DNA of 64,000 bases from Nitrobacter sp051535215 (GCF_051535215.1 NZ_JBPPLY010000012.1:1-64000), one strand, 5' to 3'. Numbered from the stretch's first letter, positions 8,464 to 17,607 are shown. Notes: generated by a model from the sequence alone, not told the origin. Program-made: numbers and translations.

Positions 8464-9597
8464 TTAGATGTCCGAAATGGCGACCGCCGTGTTCGGCGCG
8501 TCGGCTTTCCTCGCCGAGCCGCGCGCCGACCAGAACCGGATCGTGCGTTGCGCCGAGGACAGCGAAAGCGCCTCAAACACTTCCCGACCGTTTTCGAAGT
8601 CCTGCTTGCTCAGGGGACGGCAATGCGGGCGATTGCGCAGGATCATGCTGGTCGTCGACCAGTTCAGCCGGGCGGCCTTGCACGCGACGATCAGCCCGTC
8701 GGGACGGGGGTTTGTGATCAGCGGCTCGATCGCTTCGATTTTTACCGAATTCAAAAGCGAGAGCGCTGCGACGATGTGGATGTATTCGCCCTGCATCGCA
8801 AACCGGTTGATGGTTTGATCGCCAAGTTTTCCAGCCCGGTTCATAGCCAGGACCATCGACTCCGATTCGGTATAATCTTCCGGCACCAGGCTTGGGGCAG
8901 CGATCTGTTCGACGACGGCCCGGATCGCTTCCTGAATCTTCGCGCGCATTTCCGGCGGCGCGGCCCTGAGCAGGCGGTCGCGGACCGCGGCGCTGGCTCT
9001 TGAAAGAAGTTCGCGCAGCACCTTGAGCGGAATGTCGATCCGCAGCCCCAATTTCTCGGCGAGTGCATCGTCCTTTTCAGAGCTTTCGACCAGGGTGGCG
9101 TAGCCAAAGTCGGAGAAGCGAGCCCCCGCATTTTTGGCGAGTGCGTGGGAGACTTGCGAATCGCCGCGCCGGAGCAGGACGTCTGTCACGCCCTCGCTCA
9201 GCGAGTCGCGGTGCGAAATGGCCAGCAGGTGTTGTGGCCCACGCAGATTCGCGATCTCGATCAGGTCGCCTTCGGACAGCCGGGCGGATTTCGTCAGGAC
9301 CGGGGCCGCGACGGACACTTCCTCATGATAGGCAAGCTGCCGGATGGTTTCTTTCGGAGCAGTCTTCGAACCCGAAAGCGTCGTGCCGAGTTGCGCCAGC
9401 GCCCGCGTTTCCATCTGCTCCATGAGCCGGACGAGGACGTCATCGAAAACGCCGATCTGATTTTCGTTCAGCCTGTCCGCATCGGACAGGAACAGATCGG
9501 TGACCTGGCGAAGCATCTGGAGCCGTCGCTCGGACGAGCCGCCCTTCACCGCACTTTCCAGTTCCGCGATCAGCGCCGTTGAGGCTGCTTCGGACAT
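8464..9597 (-). CDS. DUF2336 domain-containing protein
   Basis: A 377-residue, mostly helical cytoplasmic protein. The central repeats (ALAQLGTTL..KETIRQLAYHEEVSVAAPVLTKSARLSEGDLIEIA, then HLLAISHRDSLSEGVTDVLLRRGD) are the HEAT-like pattern of DUF2336, a family common in alphaproteobacteria and often tied to cell-cycle or chemotaxis-like signalling, though without a settled function. ATG 9597 begins MSEAASTALIAEL; an in-frame ATG lies 14 codons upstream at 9639. The PilZ gene follows directly. Confidence 0.8.
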   Translation of the reverse strand: MSEAASTALIAELESAVKGGSSERRLQMLRQVTDLFLSDADRLNENQIGVFDDVLVRLMEQMETRALAQLGTTLSGSKTAPKETIRQLAYHEEVSVAAPVLTKSARLSEGDLIEIANLRGPQHLLAISHRDSLSEGVTDVLLRRGDSQVSHALAKNAGARFSDFGYATLVESSEKDDALAEKLGLRIDIPLKVLRELLSRASAAVRDRLLRAAPPEMRAKIQEAIRAVVEQIAAPSLVPEDYTESESMVLAMNRAGKLGDQTINRFAMQGEYIHIVAALSLLNSVKIEAIEPLITNPRPDGLIVACKAARLNWSTTSMILRNRPHCRPLSKQDFENGREVFEALSLSSAQRTIRFWSARGSARKADAPNTAVAISDI

Positions 9598-9750
9598 TGC
9601 ATAATCCCAGCGAGTCAATTCCGGCGCGCTACGCTCCATTGCGTCCGCGTTCTACCGTACGACGGTGGTATTTTGCTCCGATGTTCTAAGTAGCGGGTTA
9701 ATTTCCTATAAAAACAACGTCGAAATTTATCGGCGGACCGCTCGCAGGTC

Positions 9751-9822
9751 GTGATCGATTCCAACAATTTTTTAAGAAGGATGCGGGCGGAAAGCCGCCA
9801 AAGACTCGCTTTGTCCCGCTCC
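9751..9822. repeat. dispersed palindromic repeat, family B, copy 1; gap 9598-9960
   Basis: TGATCGATTCCAACAATTTT, then GGATGCGGGCGGAAAGCCGC and a partner TTGTCCCGCTCC. The same order of blocks recurs at 27259. The rest of the 363-bp gap between the DUF2336 gene and the BolA gene contains no supported gene; it is AT-richer near 9660-9780 and probably carries the DUF2336 promoter. Confidence 0.75.
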
Positions 9823-9960
9823 AGGATGCGCCGCTTGTGTAATCTCGAAGGATTGTTGTCGGCCAAGGCGGGGCGTTTGGCGGGCATCGTTGATGCGAAG
9901 GCGCGAGGCAGGCCGTTCTCGCTCCGATCGGGATCCGGTGGCGGATCGTCCGTCCGCCGT

Positions 9961-10236
9961 TCAGTGCCTCTGTTCGTCCGGTGCCAGCGCCCGGATCGCC
10001 AGCGCGTGGACGCTGCCCGCCAGTTCCTCCGCGAGCAGCGTATTGATCATGCGATGGCGATCGATCCGGCTCTTCCCTTCGAACGCCCGCGACACGATAT
10101 TAACCCGGAAATGCGTTTCGCCGCCCGGCCGATGGCCGGCGTGACCCTCGTGAAGATGTGATTCGTCGGCGACGTCGAGACTCTCCGGCGTGAAAGCCTC
10201 GTTCAGTTTCTTTGCGATGTTGTCCCTGACGCTCAT
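9961..10236 (-). CDS. BolA family protein
   Basis: A 91-residue BolA-like protein. Visible: the N-terminal helix (IAKKLNEAFTPESLDVADES), the His-rich loop HLHEGHAGHRPGGETHFRV that carries possible iron-sulfur ligands, and the helix FEGKSRIDRHRMINTLLAEEL with the family core motif, ending in VHALAIRALAP. BolA proteins partner with monothiol glutaredoxins in iron-sulfur handling and in some species act as regulators. It is divergent from the J-domain gene, so the 94-110 bp between them must hold both promoters. Confidence 0.92.
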   Translation of the reverse strand: MSVRDNIAKKLNEAFTPESLDVADESHLHEGHAGHRPGGETHFRVNIVSRAFEGKSRIDRHRMINTLLAEELAGSVHALAIRALAPDEQRH

Positions 10237-10345
10237 GCGAGCGACTTAACGCCCCTCGCTCTCGTCCGTCAATGGCGCAGGCGGTGGCGGAATAAATCCG
10301 ATGTCAAGACTTGAAGCGTAAGGCGTTGCGGTGTCAAAGATGGCC

Positions 10346-11005
10346 ATGCCGATCGATACATCGAAATTCTTCGACAGCATCCGCATCAAGCCCAGGGCCG
10401 GCCCGAAGGCTGGTGCGAAGCAACCGCGCGCACGCGAGGAAGCGGTCGCCTGCGAGTGGCCCGACTGTCAGAACCGTGGATCGCACCGCGCGCCGAAAGG
10501 CCGTGGCAATGAGCGCGGCTATTTCCATTTTTGCCTCGACCATGTCCGCGCCTACAATCAGTCCTACAATTTTTTCCAAGGCATGAATGCGGAAGCGGTC
10601 GCGCGTTATCAGAAGGATGCGCTAACCGGCCACCGTCCGACCTGGAAGATGGGCGCCAACGGCACCCGCGGCAAAGGCAAGACCGACGCCATCGATCTCG
10701 ACGGGACGGCTGATCCCTTCAGCATGCTTGGCGAACTCAATGGCCGCGGAAGGTGGCGGCCCGGCCCCGGGGCGGGGTCCGAGGCCAAACCCGAGACGCG
10801 CAAGATCTTCAATGCGGAGCGTAAAGCGCTGCAGGTGATGGGACTCGGTGCCGACGCAACGCTCGAAACCGTCAAGGCCAAATACAAGATGCTGGTGAAA
10901 CAGCATCACCCCGACGCCAATGGCGGTGATCGCTCGACGGAAGATCGCCTGATCGAGATCATCAAGGCCTACAACTATCTGAAGACGGTTGTGCGCGGCG
11001 CCTGA
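10346..11005 (+). CDS. J-domain-containing protein
   Basis: About 219 residues. The C-terminal 60 residues form a J domain (LQVMGLGADATLETVKAKYKMLVKQHHPDANGGD..) with the invariant HPD tripeptide that stimulates Hsp70 ATPase activity. The N-terminal part is conserved in Rhizobiales but not a known DnaJ module: CEWPDCQNRGSHRAPKGR and FHFCLDHVRAYNQSYNFF suggest a small metal- or Cys-containing fold. The frame is open from GTG 10331; ATG 10340 and 10346 follow, and MPIDTSKFFDSI (10346) resembles related proteins best. It is a co-chaperone of unknown client. Confidence 0.88.
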   Translation: MPIDTSKFFDSIRIKPRAGPKAGAKQPRAREEAVACEWPDCQNRGSHRAPKGRGNERGYFHFCLDHVRAYNQSYNFFQGMNAEAVARYQKDALTGHRPTWKMGANGTRGKGKTDAIDLDGTADPFSMLGELNGRGRWRPGPGAGSEAKPETRKIFNAERKALQVMGLGADATLETVKAKYKMLVKQHHPDANGGDRSTEDRLIEIIKAYNYLKTVVRGA

Positions 11006-11018
11006 TGTTTGGCAGGAT

Positions 11019-11330
11019 CTACTTTTTCTCCAGCATCAGCGTGCCCTTTTTCTGAATGACGCTCTGAATTCCGTGGGCCAGGCTGTTGAGCAGCCACGGC
11101 AGGGTTACTTCGAGGCGGACATGGTCCTCGAACACGTCCAGAATTCCCGACACCTGCTGCTTCATGGCCGTGACGGAGAACGCCAGACGGTCGCCGCTCC
11201 ACACCTCTTCGTTGACCTGGATGAACTGCGCGTACTGCGTTCGGGCGCTGCCGAGTCCCGCCTTCATCCGGCGCAGCGCTTCATCCTTGCCGAGGCGATG
11301 GGGGATGGAAACCACGAGAGGTTTGGCCAT
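11019..11330 (-). CDS. polyhydroxyalkanoic acid system family protein
   Basis: A 103-residue protein beginning MAKPLVVSIPHRLGKDEALRRM and containing VNEEVWSGDRLAFSVTAMKQQVSGILDVFEDHVRLEVTLPWLL. This pattern matches the small PHA-granule-region family, whose fold resembles coenzyme A-binding or START-like proteins and whose exact role is unknown. It is 14 bp downstream of the DedA gene on the same strand, suggesting an operon. It is convergent with the J-domain gene, with only 13 bp between the stops. Confidence 0.8.
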   Translation of the reverse strand: MAKPLVVSIPHRLGKDEALRRMKAGLGSARTQYAQFIQVNEEVWSGDRLAFSVTAMKQQVSGILDVFEDHVRLEVTLPWLLNSLAHGIQSVIQKKGTLMLEKK

Positions 11331-11344
11331 GATTGATCCAATGG

Positions 11345-12013
11345 TTAGCCGGTTCGTTCGGACGCGGTCTTGACGGGTAAGTTAATGCCGCGCCGGCGCC
11401 GCCGCCACCATGTCGCGGCGCCGACGATCGCGGCAATGACGATCACCGTCGGAATCCAGATGAGTTTGCCGACGTGAGTGTGGTGGGGCAGCCCGCCATA
11501 TTGATGCAGCGCCGTAACTGCCAGCACGCCGGGCAAGACATGCGCGGGAGCCCAGAGCAGGATCGCCGGAATGTTCACCGCATAAAATCGCGACGGCGGC
11601 ATCGCCAGCGCGCCGGCGGTGATCGGCACGAAGGCGCGGATCGGCGGCACGAACCGCGCGAAGAACACCGCGAGCGTGCCCCAGCGGTTGAAAAACGTTT
11701 CGCTTTGCGCGATCACGCCGGGATACCGGGACATCGGCCAGGAATTGAGGATTTCGCGTTTGGAGCGATGGCCGGTCCAAAACGCCGTTCCGTCGCCAAG
11801 CATGGCACCGGAGACGGCGGCGGCCAGCACCGCGGCCAGTTGAAGGTTGCCGCCGGGAATCAAAGCGCTCAGCGCGAGGATGATGGTCGAGCCCGGCACC
11901 AGCGAGCCCAGCACTGGAACCGCCTCCAGCAAGGCTGCGAGAAATATCGTGAGATAAGCGAGCCAGGCGTGGGCCGAGACGAACGCAACCAATGGGTCGA
12001 TCAGTGAACTCAC
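11345..12013 (-). CDS. DedA family membrane protein
   Basis: A 222-residue inner membrane protein of the DedA/SNARE-associated family. Recognisable elements: the N-terminal re-entrant region LLEAVPVLGSLVPGSTIILALSAL, the acidic GDGTAFWTGHR segment, and the conserved FFARFVPPIRAFVPITAGALAM motif with functionally important Arg residues, followed by two more membrane helices and a basic tail. Family members take part in lipid transport across the membrane (undecaprenyl phosphate or phospholipid scrambling) and in membrane-potential maintenance; the substrate here cannot be told. Confidence 0.9.
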   Translation of the reverse strand: MSSLIDPLVAFVSAHAWLAYLTIFLAALLEAVPVLGSLVPGSTIILALSALIPGGNLQLAAVLAAAVSGAMLGDGTAFWTGHRSKREILNSWPMSRYPGVIAQSETFFNRWGTLAVFFARFVPPIRAFVPITAGALAMPPSRFYAVNIPAILLWAPAHVLPGVLAVTALHQYGGLPHHTHVGKLIWIPTVIVIAAIVGAATWWRRRRRGINLPVKTASERTG

Positions 12014-12319
12014 GAAAATCCCGCTTCCGGCGTCCCACGGGGGACAGATTTCCGGCTCCCCATTAGCACAACTCCGCAGTCGGCAACGTCCATGACGGTT
12101 GATGGTTCGGTTCCGTAGGATGTGCTTGCAGCCTCCGCTGATTCGCCAGGCGGCTCTTAAAAATCCGTCGCCAGCATATATCTTGATGATATCACAAAGG
12201 AACTTTGATCACGCAGCAGGCTTCTGCCGGGTCCCGCTCTCTGCTAAATTTCGTGCGACCCACTCATCCGCAAGCCACGCAGTCTGGTTTCGGGAGCGCG
12301 CCCGAACCTCGGAGGATTG
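12014..12319. other. intergenic region between divergent DedA gene and cobS
   Basis: About 306 bp with no supported gene. It must contain the promoters of both divergent transcripts. The stretch around 12160-12210 is AT-rich for this genome (ATATATCTTGATGATATC). A ribosome binding site GGAGG lies at 12311-12315, just before cobS. No cobalamin riboswitch elements are evident by eye. Confidence 0.6.
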
Positions 12320-13318
12320 ATGACGACCGCCGCCATGACCACAACCGAAACCTCCGCAGGTTTGCCAGACATGAAGGTCTCGGTGCGGCAGGTGTTCGGG
12401 ATCGACAGCGATCTCGAGGTCCCTGCCTATTCCGCGACCGATCCCCACGTGCCCGACGTCGATCCGGATTACCGCTTCGATCGTGCGACCACGCTCGCCA
12501 TTCTGGCCGGTTTCGCCAGGAATCGCCGCGTCATGGTCACCGGCTTTCACGGTACCGGCAAGTCGACCCATATCGAGCAGGTGGCCGCGCGCTTGAACTG
12601 GCCCTGCGTGCGCGTCAATCTCGACAGTCACATCAGCCGGATCGATCTTGTCGGCAAGGACGCGATCGTTGTGAAGGACGGCAAGCAGGTCACCGAATTC
12701 CGCGACGGTATCCTGCCGTGGGCCTACCAGAACAACGTGGCGCTGTGTTTCGACGAATACGATGCCGGCCGTCCGGACGTGATGTTCGTGATCCAGCGCG
12801 TGCTGGAATCCTCGGGCCGCCTGACGCTGCTCGACCAGAGCCGGGTCATCAAGCCGCATCCGGCGTTCCGCCTGTTCGCAACCGCCAATACCATCGGCCT
12901 CGGCGACACCTCGGGCCTTTATCATGGCACTCAGCAGATCAACCAGGCGCAGATGGATCGCTGGAATATCGTCACCACGCTGAACTATCTGCCGCATGAC
13001 AACGAGGTCGAGATCGTTCTGGCCAAGGCCAGGCATTATCGCACGCCGGAGGGCCGCGACATCGTCGGCAAGATGGTGCGGCTTGCCGATCTCACGCGCA
13101 ATGCCTTCGCAAACGGCGATCTGTCCACGGTGATGAGCCCGCGCACGGTCATCACCTGGGCGGAGAACACTGAGATCTTTGACGATCTGGGCTTCGCCTT
13201 CCGCGTCACGTTCCTCAACAAGTGCGACGAGCTTGAGCGGCCGCTGGTCGCTGAATTCTACCAGCGCTGCTTCAACGTCGAGTTGGCGGAATCGGCGGTC
13301 AATGTGGCGCTGAGCTGA
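12320..13318 (+). CDS. cobS: cobaltochelatase subunit CobS
   Basis: AAA+ ATPase subunit of the aerobic cobaltochelatase CobNST, which inserts cobalt into hydrogenobyrinic acid a,c-diamide during cobalamin synthesis. Seen: Walker A GFHGTGKSTHIEQ, Walker B ALCFDEYDAGRPDV, sensor region FRLFATANTIGLGDTSGLYHGTQQINQAQMDRW, which is typical of CobS. Length (332 aa) is normal. The GGAGG at 12311 points to ATG 12320; a TTG one codon earlier also exists. cobT follows after a 132-bp repeat-filled spacer. cobN is not in the window. Confidence 0.96.
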   Translation: MTTAAMTTTETSAGLPDMKVSVRQVFGIDSDLEVPAYSATDPHVPDVDPDYRFDRATTLAILAGFARNRRVMVTGFHGTGKSTHIEQVAARLNWPCVRVNLDSHISRIDLVGKDAIVVKDGKQVTEFRDGILPWAYQNNVALCFDEYDAGRPDVMFVIQRVLESSGRLTLLDQSRVIKPHPAFRLFATANTIGLGDTSGLYHGTQQINQAQMDRWNIVTTLNYLPHDNEVEIVLAKARHYRTPEGRDIVGKMVRLADLTRNAFANGDLSTVMSPRTVITWAENTEIFDDLGFAFRVTFLNKCDELERPLVAEFYQRCFNVELAESAVNVALS

Positions 13319-13326
13319 TGATTTTT

Positions 13327-13449
13327 CACCTCTCCCCGCTTGCGGGGAGAGGTCGGCAAGCGAAGCGAGCCGGGTGAGGGGCTTCGCGTCACGCCATTCA
13401 TTGTTGCCCCTCACCCCGACCCTCTCCCCGCAAGGAGAGGGAGAGGCGT
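13327..13449. repeat. inverted-repeat element between cobS and cobT (family C)
   Basis: Nearly all of the spacer is one palindromic element. CCTCTCCCCGCTTGCGGGGA is a self-complementary hairpin, followed by GAGCCGGGTGAGGGGC. The second half carries the complement (GCCCCTCACCCCGACCCTCT) and another hairpin, TCTCCCCGCAAGGAGA. Sequences of this kind are scattered in Bradyrhizobium-type genomes. It runs up to the ribosome binding site of cobT (GAGAGG), so transcript folding could affect cobT expression. Confidence 0.9.
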
Positions 13450-13450
13450 C

Positions 13451-15355
13451 ATGAGTACCGCACCGCCGAACAACAAGTTTCGTACCGGGCCGAAGGAAGC
13501 GCCGAGCGAGCCGTTCAAGCGCGCGGTGGCGTCCTGCCTGCGCGCGATCGCCCGGCGGCCTGAACTCGAGGTGACGTTTGCGGTCGAGCGGCCCGGCCTG
13601 TCGCCGGGCAAGGCGCGATTGCCGGAGCCCGGCCGCAAAATGAGCAAGCGCGACGCGGCCGTCGTGCGGGGACACGCGGATTCCATCGCGCTGAAGATCG
13701 CCTGCCACGATCCGAAAGTGCATCGCAAGCTGATGCCGGGCAATCCGCAGGCGCGCGGCGTATTCGATGCGGTGGAGCAGGCGCGGGTCGAGGCCATCGG
13801 CTCCCGCCGGATGACAGGTGTCGCGAAGAATCTCACCGCCATGCTCGATGACCATTTCCATCGTGGCAAGTTTGACGAGATCACCGACATCGCCGATGCG
13901 CCGTTGTCGGATGCGCTGGCGATGCTGGTGCGCGAACGGCTGACCGGGCTCGCACCGCCGGCCGCCGCGCGCAAGATGGTCGATCTGTGGCGTCCGTATC
14001 TGGAAGACAAGATCGGCACGCGGCTGGATCAGCTCAGTCGCCTGACCGAGGATCAGGCAAAGTTTGGCGACGTGGTGCACGACCTGCTGTCGGAGCTCGA
14101 TCTCGGCGACGACACCAGCGCCGAGGCCGACAGGGACGAGAACCAGGACGACAACCGCGAAAGCGAAAGCGATCAGGCCGGGGCTGAGGGTTCGCCCGAC
14201 AGCGATGCCGTGCAGGAGATGAGCGCGGATCAGGCGCAGGAGACCAGCGACGAGCTGTCGGACAGCGCGGTCGAAAGCGCGCAGGCTTCCGCGAGCGATA
14301 CTTTCGACGACGGTGAACTCGGCGACGACGAAACGCCGGGCGAGGCGACGCGGCCGAATGCCAGGGGCGCCAACGAGCCGCGGGGTCCGGAATATCATGC
14401 TTTCGCGCCGAAGTTTGACGAGGTAATCGCAGCGGAAGACCTTTGCGATCATGACGAACTGGAACGGCTGCGCAGCTACCTCGACAAGCAGCTCGCGCAC
14501 CTGCAGGGCATCGTGGCTCGGCTCGCCAACCGCCTGCAGCGCCGTCTGATGGCGCAGCAGAACCGCGCCTGGGAGTTCGATCTGGAGGAAGGCATTCTCG
14601 ATCCGGCGCGGCTGTCGCGCATCGTGATCGATCCCTATCAACCGCTGTCCTTCAAGCACGAGAAGGAGGCGACCTTCCGCGACACCGTGGTGACGCTGCT
14701 GCTCGACAATTCCGGCTCGATGCGCGGGCGTCCCATTACGGTGGCCGCGACCTGCGCCGACATCCTGGCGCGCACGCTGGAGCGCTGCGGCGTCAAGGTG
14801 GAAATTCTCGGCTTCACGACGCGGGCCTGGAAAGGCGGGCAATCGCGTGAAGCGTGGCTCGCCGCCGGCAAGCCGGCAACGCCGGGCCGTCTCAACGATC
14901 TGCGTCACATCATCTACAAGGCCGCCGATGCTCCCTGGCGGCGCTCGCGGAAGAACCTCGGCCTGATGATGCGCGAGGGCCTGCTCAAGGAGAACATCGA
15001 CGGCGAGGCACTGGACTGGGCGCACAAGCGGCTGCTTGCGCGCGGCGAACAGCGCAAGATCCTGATGATGATCTCGGACGGCGCGCCGGTCGACGATTCC
15101 ACGCTGTCGGTTAATCCCGGCAACTATCTCGAGCGCCACCTGCGCTGGGTGATCGAGGAAATCGAGACCCGTTCGCCGGTCGAATTGATCGCGATCGGCA
15201 TTGGCCACGACGTGACGCGCTACTATCGCCGCGCGGTGACCATCGTTGATGCGGAAGAACTCGGCGGCGCCATCACCGAACAGCTCGCCGAACTGTTCAG
15301 CGAGACGCACGATCCGCCGGCGCCGGTGCGGCGGCCGCGCAAGCTGCATTCGTAG
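13451..15355 (+). CDS. cobT: cobaltochelatase subunit CobT
   Basis: MIDAS/VWA-domain subunit that pairs with CobS to drive cobalt insertion by CobN. The 634-residue protein starts at ATG 13451 after the repeat element. Order: an N-terminal CobT region (EPFKRAVASCLRAIARRPELEVTF), a long acidic linker (about residues 215-310, rich in Asp/Glu/Ser), and a C-terminal von Willebrand A domain with the MIDAS motif LLLDNSGSMRGRP and ILMMISDGAPVDDSTLS. The ending GIGHDVTRYYRRAVTIVDAEEL is typical of CobT. Confidence 0.96.
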   Translation: MSTAPPNNKFRTGPKEAPSEPFKRAVASCLRAIARRPELEVTFAVERPGLSPGKARLPEPGRKMSKRDAAVVRGHADSIALKIACHDPKVHRKLMPGNPQARGVFDAVEQARVEAIGSRRMTGVAKNLTAMLDDHFHRGKFDEITDIADAPLSDALAMLVRERLTGLAPPAAARKMVDLWRPYLEDKIGTRLDQLSRLTEDQAKFGDVVHDLLSELDLGDDTSAEADRDENQDDNRESESDQAGAEGSPDSDAVQEMSADQAQETSDELSDSAVESAQASASDTFDDGELGDDETPGEATRPNARGANEPRGPEYHAFAPKFDEVIAAEDLCDHDELERLRSYLDKQLAHLQGIVARLANRLQRRLMAQQNRAWEFDLEEGILDPARLSRIVIDPYQPLSFKHEKEATFRDTVVTLLLDNSGSMRGRPITVAATCADILARTLERCGVKVEILGFTTRAWKGGQSREAWLAAGKPATPGRLNDLRHIIYKAADAPWRRSRKNLGLMMREGLLKENIDGEALDWAHKRLLARGEQRKILMMISDGAPVDDSTLSVNPGNYLERHLRWVIEEIETRSPVELIAIGIGHDVTRYYRRAVTIVDAEELGGAITEQLAELFSETHDPPAPVRRPRKLHS

Positions 15356-15360
15356 ACGTT

Positions 15361-15470
15361 TTGCTACGGCCGTGTCCCGAGCGCGACGCAACGTCCTCAG
15401 CGCGCTCACGCGCGTCTTCGATGCGGCATGGCGTTGCTTCGCAGACCCGGGACCGTTACACATTCAGCCT
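15361..15470. repeat. possible dispersed repeat downstream of cobT (family D)
   Basis: CGTGTCCCGAGCGCGACGCA, GATGCGGCATGGCGTTGCTT and CAGACCCGGGACCGTTACAC form imperfect inverted arms of a kind I recall as scattered in Bradyrhizobium-type genomes. Only one copy is in this window, so the repeat status is not shown here. The surrounding 190-bp gap has no gene. Confidence 0.45.
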
Positions 15471-15548
15471 TTGTGGCGGTTCCCCAGCGTGGCATAAGAA
15501 TTCCACGTTGCGTCCGGGACACGTCGCCGAAAGATGGTCCTCTCAGCG

Positions 15549-16619
15549 ATGGTTCCGTTGATCGATCGCCGCCGCTTGCTGATTCTGACGGCAACGTGCC
15601 TCGTGTTGACGTATCCCGTCGCCGCCCGCGCGCAATTTGCAACGCACCCTCGGACGCAGCCGCCACCCGACGAACTGACGCCGCCGGCGCCGGTGTCGAT
15701 CACCGTGAATGCGCGGCCGATTCCCTCCTTCGACCTGCGCGACCGCTCGCGCACACGCTTCGGCGCGCTCGCCTTTCGCAGCGGCCTGGTCCTGACCTCG
15801 TCGTTTCCCGGCTTCGGAGGATTGTCGAGCTTGCGTGTTGATCCGAAAGGGCGGCAATTCATCTCGGCGAGCGACAAGGGCACCTGGATCACCGGACGCA
15901 TCGTCTATGGGACCGCCGGCGAGATGACCGGGCTGGCCGATGTTGAAGCCGCGCCGATGCTGGGTCACGACGGCAAGCCGATCACTGCGCACGGCCGTTT
16001 CGACACCGAGTCGATCGCGCTCGACGGATCGTTCGTCTATGTCGGCATCGAGCGCGTCAACCGCATCATGCGGTTCGATTTCGCCAAGGACTTCACGCGC
16101 GCCCGCGGCGAGGATGTCGAGACGCCGCCGGCCGTGCGCAGGCTGCCGTTCAACCGAGGGCTGGAGGCGCTGGTGGTCGTTCCACCTGGCAGGCCGCTCG
16201 GCGGGACGCTGATGGCGATCTCGGAGCGCGGCCTCGATGCCGGCCGTAATATCGTGGCGTTCCTGATCGGTGGGCCATCGCCGGGCCAGTTCTCGATCCG
16301 CCGCACCGACAATTTCGACATCAGCGATGCCTGCCTGCTGCCCACCACCGGCGACCTGTTGATCCTCGAACGCAAATTCTCGCTGACCGGTGGCATCGGC
16401 ATCCGCATCCGCCGCATTGCGATGACAGCGGTCGCGCCCGGCGCGCTGGTGGACGGCCCCTCGATTTTCGACGCGGATCTCGGGCAGGAGATCGACAATT
16501 TTGAAGGGCTGGACGCGTTCGTCAACGACAACGGCGACGTCGTCGTGACGCTTGTGTCCGACGACAATTTTTTGCTGATCCAGCGCACGCTGCTGCTGCA
16601 GTTTACGCTGGTCGAATAG
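15549..16619 (+). CDS. esterase-like activity of phytase family protein (secreted)
   Basis: A 356-residue exported protein. The N-terminus (MVPLIDRRRLLILTATCLVLTYPVAARAQ) has basic residues and a hydrophobic core ending AxA, a Sec- or Tat-type signal peptide. The mature part shows the beta-propeller pattern of the phytase-like domain: GFGGLSSLRVDPKGRQFISASDKGTWITGRI, FDTESIALDG.FVYVGIERVNRI, RGLEALVVVP and IDNFEGLDAF. Proteins of this family are annotated as phytase-like esterases, but activity is rarely shown. An alternative ATG lies 5 codons upstream (15534). Confidence 0.85.
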   Translation: MVPLIDRRRLLILTATCLVLTYPVAARAQFATHPRTQPPPDELTPPAPVSITVNARPIPSFDLRDRSRTRFGALAFRSGLVLTSSFPGFGGLSSLRVDPKGRQFISASDKGTWITGRIVYGTAGEMTGLADVEAAPMLGHDGKPITAHGRFDTESIALDGSFVYVGIERVNRIMRFDFAKDFTRARGEDVETPPAVRRLPFNRGLEALVVVPPGRPLGGTLMAISERGLDAGRNIVAFLIGGPSPGQFSIRRTDNFDISDACLLPTTGDLLILERKFSLTGGIGIRIRRIAMTAVAPGALVDGPSIFDADLGQEIDNFEGLDAFVNDNGDVVVTLVSDDNFLLIQRTLLLQFTLVE

Positions 16620-16686
16620 ACGGGGCGACCGGCGCTCCAACCATGACTTGGATGTCAGGATCAAGCCACTAGAAGGAGCCGCAAGT

Positions 16687-17568
16687 TTGTCAGTCTCAAC
16701 GCCATCGTCCAGCAATTCGTCGGGCAAAACAGCTTTCGTGTTCGCGGGCGGAGGGAGTTTCGGCGCCATCCAGGTCGGGATGATGTATGCACTCGCCGCG
16801 CACGGCATCGCCGCCGACATTGTGGTTGGATCGAGCGTCGGGGCCTTGAACGGCGCCTATTACGCAGGCGTTCCAACCCTCGACGGTGTGAAGCGTCTCG
16901 CGGAAATCTGGCGCAGCCTGAGCCGTCGGGACGTATTTCCGGTCTCGGTCATGACCCTGCTCGGGTTTCTCTGGCGGCGGGATTTTCTGATCTCACATGA
17001 GGGCGTGCGCAAGCTGATCGACGATCACCTGCCTTACAAAAATCTTCAGGATGCGAAGCTGCCGGTGCATATCGTCACCACCAATATCCTGACCGGCGGC
17101 GCCGTCGTGCTCTCCGAAGGCTCGGCCACCGAGGCGATCGTGGCGAGCACGTCGATTCCCGGCGTGTTCGCGCCGGTCCGCTACAGGAAGATGTTTCTCG
17201 CGGACGGCGCGATCTCGAGCAACACGCCGATCAGGGTCGCTCTCGAGAAGGGCGCGCGGCGCCTCATCATTCTGCCGACCGGAACGGCATGCGCTGGCGA
17301 GGTGCCGCCGAAGGGCGCTGTCGCCAACGTGCTTCATGCGGTGACGCTGCTGATCGCGCGGCAGATGGTCGACGATCTGGAATATATCGATCCGTCGATC
17401 GAGTATCATGTCGTGCCGCCGCTCTGCCCGCTGGTCGGCTCGCCCTATGATTTTTCGCGCACCGAAGAACACATCGAACGTGCAACCCGGAAGACCGAAC
17501 GGTGGATCGCAGCAGGCGGGCTCGAACAGCGCGGCGTGCCCGGCGAATTGCGGCCTCACGAGCATTGA
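16687..17568 (+). CDS. patatin-like phospholipase family protein
   Basis: Predicted serine lipid acyl hydrolase of 293 residues. Signatures: oxyanion-hole glycines FAGGGSFGAIQVGMMYAL, nucleophile elbow VGSSVGALNG (GxSxG), and the catalytic dyad partner FLADGAISSNTP (DGA). The start is probably TTG 16687, placed 8 nt after AAGGAG; a TTG at 16648 opens the same frame but lacks a comparable ribosome site. There is no clear signal peptide, so it is probably cytoplasmic or membrane-associated. It lies on the same strand as the phytase-like gene, 67 bp downstream. Confidence 0.87.
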   Translation: MSVSTPSSSNSSGKTAFVFAGGGSFGAIQVGMMYALAAHGIAADIVVGSSVGALNGAYYAGVPTLDGVKRLAEIWRSLSRRDVFPVSVMTLLGFLWRRDFLISHEGVRKLIDDHLPYKNLQDAKLPVHIVTTNILTGGAVVLSEGSATEAIVASTSIPGVFAPVRYRKMFLADGAISSNTPIRVALEKGARRLIILPTGTACAGEVPPKGAVANVLHAVTLLIARQMVDDLEYIDPSIEYHVVPPLCPLVGSPYDFSRTEEHIERATRKTERWIAAGGLEQRGVPGELRPHEH

Positions 17569-17607
17569 GCGTGACAGCCTATTGCGTGAAGACCGCGGCG
17601 CGTCCGC

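Noticed and set aside
9615..9887. A 90-residue minus-strand frame upstream of the DUF2336 gene
   Set aside because: Crosses the family B repeat, has Arg-rich random composition and no conserved features.
12014..12319. Cobalamin riboswitch before cobS
   Set aside because: The conserved B12-box was not found by eye in the gap.
12209..15463. A 1,084-codon minus-strand frame across cobS and cobT
   Set aside because: Purely antisense to two well-defined genes; it exists because GC-rich codons leave few stop codons on the other strand.
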